Assembly (NCBI GenBank): GCA_021323735.1
Contig: JAJPKM010000016.1
Location: 1-64,000, forward strand
Direction of reading: 5' to 3'
Source: Gammaproteobacteria bacterium
GTDB taxonomy: Bacteria > Pseudomonadota > Gammaproteobacteria > Steroidobacterales > Steroidobacteraceae
DNA: 64,000 nt
Shown here: one piece after another, positions 36,174 to 46,229 of the stretch
Layout: each line of letters starts with the position of its first letter
Position numbering within the stretch: position 1 is the stretch's first letter
Notes under the pieces: generated by a model
Database searches by the model: none
What the model was told of the DNA's origin: nothing
The model's input: only the letters and a program-made list of their open reading frames with translations
Program-made: the position numbers and the translations under genes

Positions 36174-37028
36174 GTGTCAAGTCGCTCGGTCACCGTCAAA
36201 TCCGGGCTATGGGTGCTGTTCTGGTCGTTTTGCTGTTTGGCCGTACATGCGGCGCAATCCTCCCGTGGGAACTCCTCGCCACCGCCGCCGGCCAATTCAC
36301 CGCCGCGTATCATCCAAATCGGGCCCGGCGATAGCGTCAGCATTCAAGTCTACGGCCAGGCCGATATGAGCACGGTCGTCTACGTGTCAGACGATGGAAC
36401 GATTCCCGTGCCGCTGGCCGGCCCAGTTCAAGTCGCGGGGCTGTCCCCGGCAGAGGCCAGCAAGCGGATTGAAAAAGCCCTCAAGGACGGAAATTTTTTA
36501 GTCGATCCCCACGTTACACTCACGGTCACGGTGTCGCGTAGCCAAAGGGTTAGCGTTCTGGGGCAGGTCGGAAAGCCCGGCTTGTACCCGATCGAGGCGA
36601 ACACGACGATATTCGATCTGCTGGCGCTCGCGGGCGGCTCCTTGGATACCGCATCGGAGGAAATCTTCCTGCTGCGCGCCGATGCCAGCGGGACCGTGCA
36701 ACGCTACCCCATCAATCTCAAGGGACTGGACCAGGCCAAGGGCGTGGTTCCGGGGCAGACCCTTCGGGGAGGCGACTCGCTGTTCGTACCGAAGGCCGAT
36801 CAGTTCTATATCTATGGTGAAGTCACCACTCCGAACAAATACCGGGTTGAGCCGGACATGACGGTGGTTCAAGCGATTGCACGCGCCGGAGGTGTGACGC
36901 CTCGCGGCAGTGAACGGCGCGTCGATATCAAGCGCTTGGTCGATGGTAAGTACGTCACGGTGAAGGCCAAGTTGAACGATCCGGTCAAGCCGGATGACGT
37001 CATTCATGTGAAGGAGAGCATCTTTTGA
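36174..37028 (+). CDS. Wza-like polysaccharide export protein
   Basis: A 284 aa periplasmic/outer-membrane export protein. The signal peptide ends near VHAAQSS, with no lipobox, unlike Wza itself. The Poly_export domain (IQIGPGDSVSIQVYGQADMS) is followed by two SLBB-type beta-grasp regions (VSVLGQVGKPGLYPI and FYIYGEVTTPNKYRV). It forms or gates the outer-membrane channel for the polymer. GTG at 36174 with GGAGG seven bases upstream is the start; the longer frame to 36123 lacks a site. It overlaps the Wzz-like gene by four bases. It is shorter than E. coli Wza, as in EPS systems where another beta-barrel protein completes the channel. Confidence 0.9.
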   Translation: MSSRSVTVKSGLWVLFWSFCCLAVHAAQSSRGNSSPPPPANSPPRIIQIGPGDSVSIQVYGQADMSTVVYVSDDGTIPVPLAGPVQVAGLSPAEASKRIEKALKDGNFLVDPHVTLTVTVSRSQRVSVLGQVGKPGLYPIEANTTIFDLLALAGGSLDTASEEIFLLRADASGTVQRYPINLKGLDQAKGVVPGQTLRGGDSLFVPKADQFYIYGEVTTPNKYRVEPDMTVVQAIARAGGVTPRGSERRVDIKRLVDGKYVTVKAKLNDPVKPDDVIHVKESIF

Positions 37029-38482
37029 GAGAGCTGCGAAATCTACCGGTGCTCACGGCAGCGCGCGCAGAACCTGTGCCTCAGGACCTGATGCCTACGA
37101 TCGACCATGATTCGGCACCTCCGGGCCTATCGCTCACGCAGGTATGGGCGATCGTACGCGCTCACCGTTGGCAGACAGTCATGATCGCGGCAGCGATCGT
37201 AATCTTGACGGCCGGCGTCGCGAAAATCATGCCGAAGACCTATGCTGCGACGGCCACTCTGATGGTGAACTACGAAACCACCGATCCGCTGGCGGCGCGC
37301 GGAATTCAAACGGGACCGGTGCCGGCGTATATCTCGACGGAAATGGAACTGATGCAGAGCAGCGCGGTGCTGCTGCCGGTTGTCGACAAACTCAATCTCA
37401 CGGCCGACAAGGACTACGCGGCCGGCTACAGGAGCGGCGCCGGCGATCTTCGGGATTGGGCCAAGGATGCCTTGAGCAAAGGCCTCGAGGTCGAACAAGG
37501 CCGTTTCGGCAGTCAGTTGATCTATGTCACGGCCTCGGCGCGTGATCCGGTTCGTGCGGCCGCCATCGCAAACACCGTCGCCGACACCTATTTGGAGCAG
37601 CAACATCAGCGTATCCATGGACCTGCGTCGGAGAGGGCGAAGAACTATGCCGAAGAACTCGCCGAGCTCAAACACAAAGTCAGCGTCGCGCAAGATGCAG
37701 TAACCTCGTTCAGACAAAGATCTCGTGTCACCGATGCAGCGGCGCAGACCACCAATGTCGAGGGAGACTTGCTCACGAGTCTCGAACAGCGTTACCAGGA
37801 AGCGCAAAACCAACGCCGTGCCGCGGAAGTGGCAGCCGACGCCGATCGAACGAGCAGCCGGGCAGTTGCGGCTTCAACGCTCATCCAGGGCCTGAAAACC
37901 CAGCTCAACGACCAAAAGACCAAGCTGGCTCAGTTGCGCGCGACCATGGGATCAGCGCATCCGAAGGTCATAGAACTCGAGAGTCAGATCGCCGCAACAC
38001 GTAAGGCTTTGAACGATGAAATTGCGGCGAGCGGCAACAACGCTTCGTCCGATCTGGCCGGGGCGCGACAACTGGAGCAAAAATTGGCTGCCGCGGTGGA
38101 AGAACAGCGGGCCAAGGTGCTCGCCGTTCGAAAACTGCAGGATGAAGGCACCAAGTACGTGCTCGAATTGGAGTCCGCGCAATCGGTTTATAAGCGCGCC
38201 TTGGACGGATACGATCAGATCATGTTCGCCTCCGGCGCGCACGATACCAATGTGCAATTCATCAGTCGCGCAGTTCCAGCCCCGAAGGCGATCAAACCCA
38301 ACAAGATAAAGCTGGTATTCCTCGGCATGCTTGCCGGCCTATTGGCCGGCTTGGGGGCGCCCTTCGCCTATGAACTAATCCTCGATCGTCGGGTGCGTTG
38401 CCGCGATGACTTCGAGCGCGGCTTCGGCATACCCGTCTTGAGCGAGTTCGATGCCATCGAATTCGCCCGGAGCAGGGCGTGA
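37025..38482 (+). CDS. Wzz/GNVR chain-length determinant protein (EpsF-like)
   Basis: A 485 aa inner-membrane polysaccharide co-polymerase. The first transmembrane helix is at about residues 50-72 (TVMIAAAIVILTAGVAKIM). A Wzz domain with TYAATATLMVNYETTDPLA follows, then a long coiled-coil periplasmic region (about 195-370). The GNVR-like segment and second helix (VFLGMLAGLLAGLGAPFAY, about 430) come next, and a short cytoplasmic end. It controls chain length and activates the adjacent kinase. A TTG at 37025 with AAGGAG upstream overlaps the stop of the export gene; ATG at 37091 is the alternative. It is coupled to the kinase by a GTGA overlap. Confidence 0.9.
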   Translation: MRELRNLPVLTAARAEPVPQDLMPTIDHDSAPPGLSLTQVWAIVRAHRWQTVMIAAAIVILTAGVAKIMPKTYAATATLMVNYETTDPLAARGIQTGPVPAYISTEMELMQSSAVLLPVVDKLNLTADKDYAAGYRSGAGDLRDWAKDALSKGLEVEQGRFGSQLIYVTASARDPVRAAAIANTVADTYLEQQHQRIHGPASERAKNYAEELAELKHKVSVAQDAVTSFRQRSRVTDAAAQTTNVEGDLLTSLEQRYQEAQNQRRAAEVAADADRTSSRAVAASTLIQGLKTQLNDQKTKLAQLRATMGSAHPKVIELESQIAATRKALNDEIAASGNNASSDLAGARQLEQKLAAAVEEQRAKVLAVRKLQDEGTKYVLELESAQSVYKRALDGYDQIMFASGAHDTNVQFISRAVPAPKAIKPNKIKLVFLGMLAGLLAGLGAPFAYELILDRRVRCRDDFERGFGIPVLSEFDAIEFARSRA

Positions 38483-39420
38483 GCACCCCCTACTCCAAGG
38501 AAGTACCGGATACGGAGTCGAGTGGCGCGGACCTCGATTTGAGGACCGCCTTGATCTCGCGATTCAAATTGTCGCCGGAGAAGATCAAGGCCGTCCAGGA
38601 TCTCATGCCTCTGGAATCCTTGGGCTTCGTCGATGCCGCGCTGCGCCTCGGATTCATCACGCAAGATCAGGTCGACGATGCTCTGGTGTGGGCGAAACGC
38701 CGTCAATCTGAAGCGGCCGGCGGCTTGGTCGAGACGGCGATCCGCAAGATATCGGACAACCGTCAGATAATACTGGCGCAGGGCGAGATGGTAAGGCCCG
38801 GCGCGCAGCTCATCTTGGCGCATGACCCGGACAACCCACGAAGCGAGAAAATCCGCGCGCTGCGCACGGAATTGCTGTTGCTCAGCGAAGTCAGCAGCCA
38901 CGCCAACACCATCGCCCTGTTGAGCGCAAGCGGGGGTGAGGGCCGCTCTCAGTTGGCGGCGGAGCTTGCGATCTCATTCTCTCAGCTTGGAAGGCGCACC
39001 TTGCTGGTCGATGCCGACCTGCGCCTGCCCAAACAGCACATCCTCTTCGGCTCGACCAACGAAAACGGCCTCGGCGAGGCGATCTCACGCAATCAGAAAG
39101 CGTGGTTTCATCCCGTCAATGGGCTACCGCAACTATCGTTGTTGACCGCGGGCACCACCCCGCCCAATCCATTGGAGTTGCTGTCGGACGGCCGATTTTC
39201 GAGAATTCTGCAGGATTGGCGCAAGACATTCGAATTCGTGATTTTGGACACCCCGCCGATCAAGGATTACGCCGACGGATTGGCGATTGCGACGCTGGCT
39301 GGGAAAGTCATTGTACTATCCCGCGCGCAGCGCACCTCCTATTACGAGACGCGAGAGCTGTTGCGTCGGCTCGGAAGCACCCAATCACAAATTCTCGGTG
39401 CCGTCATCAATCACTTCTAG
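38479..39420 (+). CDS. BY-kinase-like ATPase of polysaccharide biosynthesis (EpsG-like)
   Basis: A 313 aa CpsD/CapB-type ATPase. Residues 1-75 form a helical region with FITQDQVDDAL, similar to type II secretion ATPase N-terminal modules. The P-loop at about 150 reads SGGEGRSQLAAELA, with arginine instead of the usual lysine; the same GEGRS form is known in EpsG-type proteins. Walker A' is LLVDADLRLP and Walker B is FVILDTPPIK. There is no C-terminal tyrosine cluster, so classical autophosphorylation of a Tyr tail is unlikely. GTG start with GGAG six bases upstream. It is last in the three-gene export operon and converges on the EpsL-like gene. Confidence 0.88.
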   Translation: MSTPYSKEVPDTESSGADLDLRTALISRFKLSPEKIKAVQDLMPLESLGFVDAALRLGFITQDQVDDALVWAKRRQSEAAGGLVETAIRKISDNRQIILAQGEMVRPGAQLILAHDPDNPRSEKIRALRTELLLLSEVSSHANTIALLSASGGEGRSQLAAELAISFSQLGRRTLLVDADLRLPKQHILFGSTNENGLGEAISRNQKAWFHPVNGLPQLSLLTAGTTPPNPLELLSDGRFSRILQDWRKTFEFVILDTPPIKDYADGLAIATLAGKVIVLSRAQRTSYYETRELLRRLGSTQSQILGAVINHF

Positions 39421-39449
39421 TTTCGGCAGCTCGCGTTGCCGCGCGTCTT

Positions 39450-40658
39450 TTAGCGCGCCGGCGGAGCAGGTTTTTTCGCCAGCACTTCGACGCCGATGAT
39501 CGTTCCCGAATAATTGTATAGCTCGAAGTTCGAACTGCGGCGCGCATAGTTCGCATAGGGCTGGATCAGCATCCAACGCGTCACCTGATAATTCAATTTA
39601 AACGTGGCTGCGGGGCTTCTGTCGCGACGTCCCAATATATCTGACCCGGGTATCGTTTGGCCGGTGAATTTCGACCAAGTCTCCGAAAATCCAAACGCCA
39701 GTCCGGTCTTGAACGTGGCCTGATAATTGAACGTGGCATTGAGCGTTGAATCCAATTCCGATCCGCCGGCGCCGATATAGCTGTTGACCGCCCTCGTGTA
39801 GCCGACACGAACCGATGTCTTTCCGCTGAATCGCCTGGAGTAGCCCAGTGCACCGGTAATGGCGGAAACGTTTCCCTGGTTCAAATCCTGATTACGCTGA
39901 GTATGGCCGACCGACCCGTCGAAGGAGGACAGCCCCGTGGCCGCATAGGCCGCCGTCAGATCGACGTCGGTTTGATTGTAAGTACCGATCAACGGGGCGT
40001 TTCGGTATTTACCGTCGATGTAATCCGTGGAAATTCCATAAGTGAGATTCGAAAAGCCGAGGTACTTTAATGCCACGAGACCTGTCGTCTCGGTAAGTCC
40101 GTAGTTCGGATAACCTTGTATCGGTGCGTCGAGATCGTGATAGTCGACGCTCGTTTCGAGCCGCCACTCGGGCGAGATGCCGACGTTGAATTTGCCGATC
40201 GCATGCCGTTCCAAGTTGATCGCCAGCGCCGTTTGCGTATCGCGATTCGCAAACGACGCCATGTAGCGCTCAAAACTTCCGAGAAAGGTGCCGTCGAAAG
40301 CACTCAACAGTTTCCAATCGAGCCCGGCCTTCGCCAAGTATTCGTAGTGGCTCAACTCATCGAAATGATCGTATCGGAAATAGCGGCCTTCGACAGTGCT
40401 GTACAGCCGTTGCCGGTCCCACAGATAGTCTTCTTCGAAGCCCACGACTGTCTTGAGGTCCGAATCGCTCAGCCTAAGATCGCCGTTGGCGACGAATGCC
40501 GCAGTGGAGTTCGGCAGTGCGAATACGTTGCTGTTGTGTTCGTATTGCTCACTTGCATACGGCAGAAAGACCGATCCGCCGTAAGAAGTCTGCGCTGCCA
40601 ATATTCCGAAAAACAGCGCAAGTGATAACGCCCACCGGCGCTTGTCGAGCGCAATCAT
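39450..40658 (-). CDS. outer-membrane beta-barrel protein, EpsL-like
   Basis: About 402 aa. A signal peptide (RRWALSLALFFGILAAQTSYG) is followed by a chain of amphipathic beta strands rich in aromatic residues: SEQYEHNSNVFALPN at the start, and repeated patterns like TYGISTDYIDGKYRN and TSVRVGYTRAVNSYIG. This is the layout of the EpsL / OMP_b-brl_2 family that accompanies EpsEFG-type export genes. The frame reaches 40697. ATG at 40658 gives a good signal peptide; ATG at 40676 has GGGAGGT too close. The AT-rich stretch 40700-40760 should be its promoter. It probably completes the outer-membrane exit for the polymer. Confidence 0.82.
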   Translation of the reverse strand: MIALDKRRWALSLALFFGILAAQTSYGGSVFLPYASEQYEHNSNVFALPNSTAAFVANGDLRLSDSDLKTVVGFEEDYLWDRQRLYSTVEGRYFRYDHFDELSHYEYLAKAGLDWKLLSAFDGTFLGSFERYMASFANRDTQTALAINLERHAIGKFNVGISPEWRLETSVDYHDLDAPIQGYPNYGLTETTGLVALKYLGFSNLTYGISTDYIDGKYRNAPLIGTYNQTDVDLTAAYAATGLSSFDGSVGHTQRNQDLNQGNVSAITGALGYSRRFSGKTSVRVGYTRAVNSYIGAGGSELDSTLNATFNYQATFKTGLAFGFSETWSKFTGQTIPGSDILGRRDRSPAATFKLNYQVTRWMLIQPYANYARRSSNFELYNYSGTIIGVEVLAKKPAPPAR

Positions 40659-40869
40659 TTTTGAGTGACCCCGCATACCTCCCCCAAGTACGCACATTGC
40701 TTCAGCATTGTACCAGTATCATATACTAATAGAATCAAATATTTACAATGCCTTTGCAAGGCCGCTTATAGGGGTGGCCGCCGGAGGCGCGGCGTGACAG
40801 CGATTTGACGATTCTATCTCGCGACACGCCAGACAATGGTACCGTGAGCGCTGCTACCTGGAGAGTCGT

Positions 40870-41190
40870 GTGAATCAATACAAACCAAGCCCTTCCCTCG
40901 GGCGACCTTCTGCGTCCTCGCCCGAGGATTCGATGATGGACTTCCGGGCGCGGCTGGCACATCAACAAGCCGAATCCGCCGAACGGCGCCGGATGGACCT
41001 GGCCGAACAGTCCTCGCGCCTCAAGACGGCCGAGGAGCGTATCCGGATCTGGGAACGCGTTCACGAGGTCATTTTGCCCAAGGACCCCTCGCACCGGCTC
41101 ATCGACATCATTGCCGCCAACACCGGGCTCACAAGTTCCGATGTTCACGAAGAACAGCACCGCCGGGCGGCGCAGCGAGCCGCCGTCTAA
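40870..41190 (+). CDS. small coiled-coil protein of unknown function
   Basis: A 106 aa soluble protein. A GTG start with GGAG six bases upstream gives good translation support. Residues 25-60 (RARLAHQQAESAERRRMDLA) are strongly charged and helical, likely a coiled coil. A conserved-looking IRIWERVHEVILPKDPSHRL and LIDIIAANTGL follow. I do not recognise a family with certainty. It stands alone, divergent from the EpsL-like gene and convergent with the CoA-transferase genes. Confidence 0.7.
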   Translation: MNQYKPSPSLGRPSASSPEDSMMDFRARLAHQQAESAERRRMDLAEQSSRLKTAEERIRIWERVHEVILPKDPSHRLIDIIAANTGLTSSDVHEEQHRRAAQRAAV

Positions 41191-41212
41191 AGCGACCGAA
41201 CAACGCCGGCGG

Positions 41213-41848
41213 TCAATCCAAGTATTTCGCCGGCGTCTTGCTGCGAATTTGTTCCCGTGTCACACCCGGTGCAAGTTCCGTCAGCCTAAACAGATCCTTG
41301 CGCGTGGGTCGCTGGAAGACTCCCAACTCGGTGATCAGCATATCGACGCAGTTGGCCCCGGTCAGAGGCAATTCGCAGCGCGGTTTGAATTTGGGAGTAC
41401 CGTCCTTCGAGGTGTGCTCCATGACCACCGCCACACGCCTGACCCCTGCCACCAAGTCCATGGCACCGCCCATGCCTTTGACCACTTTGCCGGGCACCAT
41501 CCAATTGGCCAAATCGCCGTTTTCAGCGACTTCCATGGCGCCGAGTACCGCGAAGTCGATGTGGCCGCCGCGGATCATGGCAAAGCTGTCGGCCGAGGAG
41601 AAGAATGACGTGGTGGGCAGGGCGGTTACCGTCTGCTTACCGGCATTGATCAAGTCCGGATCTTCCTCGCCCTCGAGGGGGAAGGGGCCGGTACCCAGCA
41701 TGCCATTCTCCGATTGCAGCACCACATTCATGCCGGCTGGAATATAGTTGGCAACTAGCGTCGGAATACCGATCCCTAGGTTCACATAGAATCCATCCTG
41801 CAATTCTCGGGCAGCGCGCGCAGCCAGATCTTCACGCGACCACGGCAC
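41213..41848 (-). CDS. scoB: 3-oxoacid CoA-transferase subunit B
   Basis: A 211 aa beta subunit of a class I CoA-transferase, acting on succinyl-CoA and acetoacetate or a similar 3-oxoacid. The catalytic glutamate lies in [29 protein letters not shown] and [20 protein letters not shown] are family marks. The GTG start overlaps the end of subunit A by 17 bases, so the two are made together in equal amounts. They end the minus-strand run kinase-metK-ahcY-scoA-scoB. The precise acceptor acid is not determined. Confidence 0.93.
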   Translation of the reverse strand: MPWSREDLAARAARELQDGFYVNLGIGIPTLVANYIPAGMNVVLQSENGMLGTGPFPLEGEEDPDLINAGKQTVTALPTTSFFSSADSFAMIRGGHIDFAVLGAMEVAENGDLANWMVPGKVVKGMGGAMDLVAGVRRVAVVMEHTSKDGTPKFKPRCELPLTGANCVDMLITELGVFQRPTRKDLFRLTELAPGVTREQIRSKTPAKYLD

Positions 41849-42563
41849 GGGTACCCTCCTCGCGCTTGCGCACGGTGCGCTTCTCGATCATTTTGCTGTA
41901 ATTCACCCCTTGAATGATGCGGTGTACAAAGATGCCCGGGGTATGGATGGAGTCCCCGTCGAGCGTTCCCGGCGCAACCAGTTCTTCGACCTCGGCCACG
42001 GTAATTTGAGCGGCGGTGGCCATGTTGGGATTGAAGTTGCGGGCAGTCTTTCGATAGATCAAGTTACCCTCGGTGTCGCCCTTCCAGGCTTTGACCAGGG
42101 AAACATCGGCGACCAAGCCCTTCTCGAGGACATAGGTCTCGCCTTCGACGGTGCGTGTCTCCTTGCCCTCGGCCACCTGCGTGCCCGCACCCACCTTGGT
42201 GAAGAATCCATAGATGCCGGCGCCGCCGGCCCGAATGCGCTCCGCCATGGTGCCCTGGGGGTTGAACTCGATCTCCACCTCACCGGCCAAGTACTGCCGC
42301 TCGAATTCCTTGTTCTCACCGACATACGAGGAAATCATTTTGCGGATTTGACGGGCTTGCAGCAGCAATCCCAAGCCCACGCCATCCAGCCCCGCGTTAT
42401 TGGACACCACCGTCAGATCACGCACACCGGAGGCATGTAGCGCCGCAATCAAATTCTCGGGTATTCCGCACACCCCGAAACCACCGCACATCACGGTCAT
42501 GCCGTCCCTGACCACCCCGCGCAACGCCGACTCAGCGTCGGCATATACTTTTCGCGAATTCAC
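41832..42563 (-). CDS. scoA: 3-oxoacid CoA-transferase subunit A
   Basis: A 243 aa alpha subunit of the same CoA-transferase. [17 protein letters not shown] is the oxyanion/CoA-site motif. [20 protein letters not shown] and [20 protein letters not shown] are family marks. GTG start with only a weak ribosome site. The 62 bases between ahcY and this gene could hold a separate promoter. It probably feeds acetoacetate or other short 3-oxoacids into acetyl-CoA metabolism and has no evident link to the SAM-cycle genes beyond position. Confidence 0.93.
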   Translation of the reverse strand: MNSRKVYADAESALRGVVRDGMTVMCGGFGVCGIPENLIAALHASGVRDLTVVSNNAGLDGVGLGLLLQARQIRKMISSYVGENKEFERQYLAGEVEIEFNPQGTMAERIRAGGAGIYGFFTKVGAGTQVAEGKETRTVEGETYVLEKGLVADVSLVKAWKGDTEGNLIYRKTARNFNPNMATAAQITVAEVEELVAPGTLDGDSIHTPGIFVHRIIQGVNYSKMIEKRTVRKREEGTRAVVA

Positions 42564-42625
42564 AGAAAGTACCCGTCCAATCCGGCCTTGATGCTTGAAT
42601 GTCTATCGGTCACGAATAACGCTCG

Positions 42626-44038
<1,413 letters not shown>

Positions 44039-44058
44039 TGATATCTCCTTGAGCGGCC

Positions 44059-45231
44059 TTAAGCGGCGCGCGTCGCTTTGAATTCAGCGGCGAGAGTGCC
44101 CGCCTTGTGGGTCCGCTCCCAGCTGAACTCCTCCTCCTTGCGGCCGAAGTGTCCGTAAGAAGCGGTTTTCTGATAGATCGGCCGCGCCAAATCCAACATT
44201 TCGCGCAGTCCAAACGGCGTGAGATCGAAATGCGCGCGCACCAGTTGCGTCAGGCGCGCATCCGAGAGTTTTCCGGTACCGAAGGTTTCCACCATGATGG
44301 ACGTGGGCTCGGCGACGCCGATGGCATAGGAGACTTGCACCTCGCAGCGCTCGGCCAAGCCTGCGGCCACGATATTTTTGGCGACGTAGCGCGCGGCATA
44401 GGCCGCCGAGCGATCGACCTTCGAGGGGTCCTTGCCGGAAAAGGCACCGCCGCCGTGGCGTGCAAATCCACCATAGGTATCCACGATGATCTTGCGGCCG
44501 GTGAGGCCGCAATCGCCCACAGGTCCGCCAATGACGAAACGGCCGGTGGGATTGATGTGGTACTTGGTGCGCTTGTCGATCCATTTCGCCGGCAGCACGG
44601 GCTTTAGGATCTCTTCCATGACCGCTTCACGCAACTGCTTGGTGCTGATGTCATCCGAATGCTGCGTGGACAGCACCACGGCCTCCAGGCCCACCGGCTT
44701 GTCGTTCTCGTACCGCAGGGTGACCTGGCTCTTGGCATCCGGCCGCAGCCAGGGCAGCTTGCCGTTCTTGCGCACCTGCGCCTGCCGTTTGACGAGGCGA
44801 TGCGCCAGGGTGATGGGCGCCGGCATGAGCACATCGGTCTCGTTCGTGGCATAGCCGAACATCAGACCCTGGTCGCCCGCGCCCTGCTTGCGCTCGTCCT
44901 TGCGATCGACGCCTTGCGCGATGTCCGGCGACTGCTTGCCGATGATGTTGAGCACCCCGCAGCTTGCGCCGTCGAATCCCATGTCGGAGGTGTCGTAGCC
45001 GATGTCCAGCACGGTCTTGCGCACCAGGGCTTCGACGTCCACCCAGGCACTGGTCGTCACCTCGCCGGCCACGATGACCACGCCGGTTTTGACCATGGTT
45101 TCGCAAGCCACGCGGCCCTTGGGGTCCGCCGCCAGAATGGCATCCAGCACGGCGTCGGAGATTTGGTCGGCAACTTTGTCCGGATGGCCTTCAGAGACCG
45201 ATTCCGAGGTGAAAGAGAAGTTTCTGCTCAT
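44059..45231 (-). CDS. metK: S-adenosylmethionine synthetase
   Basis: Makes S-adenosylmethionine from methionine and ATP. 390 aa from the ATG at 45231, which has AAGGAT eight bases upstream and starts at the conserved [20 protein letters not shown]. The frame runs 32 codons further without conservation. Other marks are [32 protein letters not shown] and [19 protein letters not shown]. It sits between a PfkB kinase (19 bases upstream) and ahcY, forming a SAM-cycle operon. No SAM- or SAH-binding riboswitch can fit in the short gaps. Confidence 0.98.
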   Translation of the reverse strand: MSRNFSFTSESVSEGHPDKVADQISDAVLDAILAADPKGRVACETMVKTGVVIVAGEVTTSAWVDVEALVRKTVLDIGYDTSDMGFDGASCGVLNIIGKQSPDIAQGVDRKDERKQGAGDQGLMFGYATNETDVLMPAPITLAHRLVKRQAQVRKNGKLPWLRPDAKSQVTLRYENDKPVGLEAVVLSTQHSDDISTKQLREAVMEEILKPVLPAKWIDKRTKYHINPTGRFVIGGPVGDCGLTGRKIIVDTYGGFARHGGGAFSGKDPSKVDRSAAYAARYVAKNIVAAGLAERCEVQVSYAIGVAEPTSIMVETFGTGKLSDARLTQLVRAHFDLTPFGLREMLDLARPIYQKTASYGHFGRKEEEFSWERTHKAGTLAAEFKATRAA

Positions 45232-45250
45232 GAGTCGAAATCCTTGCGAA

Positions 45251-46201
45251 TTAGCCGAAATTGTCCCGGTACCGTCGATCGAACTCGGCCCGGGTAAAGC
45301 GGTGGTTCTGCGGTCCGCGCGATTCAATCTTGATCGCGCCCATCAAAGAGGCCATCCGGCCGATGACTTCCCAATCGAGGCCCCGCAGCAACCCGTGAAT
45401 TAGACCAGCCCGATAGGCATCCCCGCAACCCGTGGGGTCGACCACCCCGTTGGGCGTGGCGGCCGGGATGGTCAAGGTCCGCCCTGCGGTATAAATCACC
45501 GATCCCTTGGCCCCCAGGGTCACGATCAGGGCATCCACCTGCGATGCCACCTCGGCAGCCGTCATGCCGGTTTTCTGCTGCAGCATCCCCCACTCGTAGT
45601 CGTTGACGGCCACCCAGCGGGCCTGCCGAATGAAGGTCTTGAGTTCATCGGCCCCGAACATCGGCATCCCCTGGCCGGGATCGAAGATAAACGGGATCGA
45701 CGCTGCCGCGAATTGCGCGGCATGTTCGATCATGGCCTGGCGGCCATCCGGCGCGACAATGCCAAGCGCGATGGCTGAACCCGCATCCGCCACCTTGTTC
45801 CGATGAGCAAATTGCATGGCACCGGGATGAAAGGCGGTGATCTGATTGTCGTCCAAATCCGTGGTAATGAAGGCCTGCGCCGTAAAGGTATCCTCCACGA
45901 CCTGGATGTGCTCGACCTCGAGCCCCTGCGCGACCATGCGCTCCCGGTAAGGCGCGAAATCATGCCCCGCGGTGGCCATGGGGATGCCCCGGTCACCCAG
46001 CAAATTCAAAGAGTAGGCGATATTCGCTGCGCAGCCGCCGAATTCCCGGCGCATGTCCGGCACCAGGAACGACACATTCAAGGTATGCAGCTTGTCCGGC
46101 AGGATGTGGGCTTTGAAGCGGTCGGGAAACACCAAAATGGTGTCATAGGCCACGGAGCCGCAAATCAACGCAGCCCCCTCTTTCGATAAAATCTGCGCCA
46201 T
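45251..46201 (-). CDS. PfkB-family kinase, probably adenosine kinase
   Basis: A 316 aa ribokinase-type sugar/nucleoside kinase. The N-terminus [17 protein letters not shown] and [16 protein letters not shown] is the substrate side. The C-terminal signature [20 protein letters not shown] holds the catalytic aspartate and anion hole. Its place directly before metK and ahcY suggests adenosine as substrate: it would phosphorylate the adenosine released by AhcY to AMP and so pull the SAH reaction forward. This assignment is from context; other PfkB substrates are possible. It is divergent from the glucosidase gene, with only about 30-50 bases between starts, so their promoters must overlap. Confidence 0.85.
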   Translation of the reverse strand: MAQILSKEGAALICGSVAYDTILVFPDRFKAHILPDKLHTLNVSFLVPDMRREFGGCAANIAYSLNLLGDRGIPMATAGHDFAPYRERMVAQGLEVEHIQVVEDTFTAQAFITTDLDDNQITAFHPGAMQFAHRNKVADAGSAIALGIVAPDGRQAMIEHAAQFAAASIPFIFDPGQGMPMFGADELKTFIRQARWVAVNDYEWGMLQQKTGMTAAEVASQVDALIVTLGAKGSVIYTAGRTLTIPAATPNGVVDPTGCGDAYRAGLIHGLLRGLDWEVIGRMASLMGAIKIESRGPQNHRFTRAEFDRRYRDNFG

Positions 46202-46229
46202 CTATCACCGGGGTCAGTGCAAACGGCTA

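Noticed and set aside
39421-39449. Short CGGCA/TGCCG hairpin followed by TCTTTT between the kinase and EpsL-like genes
   Set aside because: The stem is only five pairs with a long loop, too weak to call a terminator with confidence.
44039-45250. Possible SAM or SAH riboswitch near metK/ahcY
   Set aside because: The gaps before ahcY and metK are about 20 bases, too short for any known SAM/SAH riboswitch, and nothing folds convincingly ahead of the kinase.
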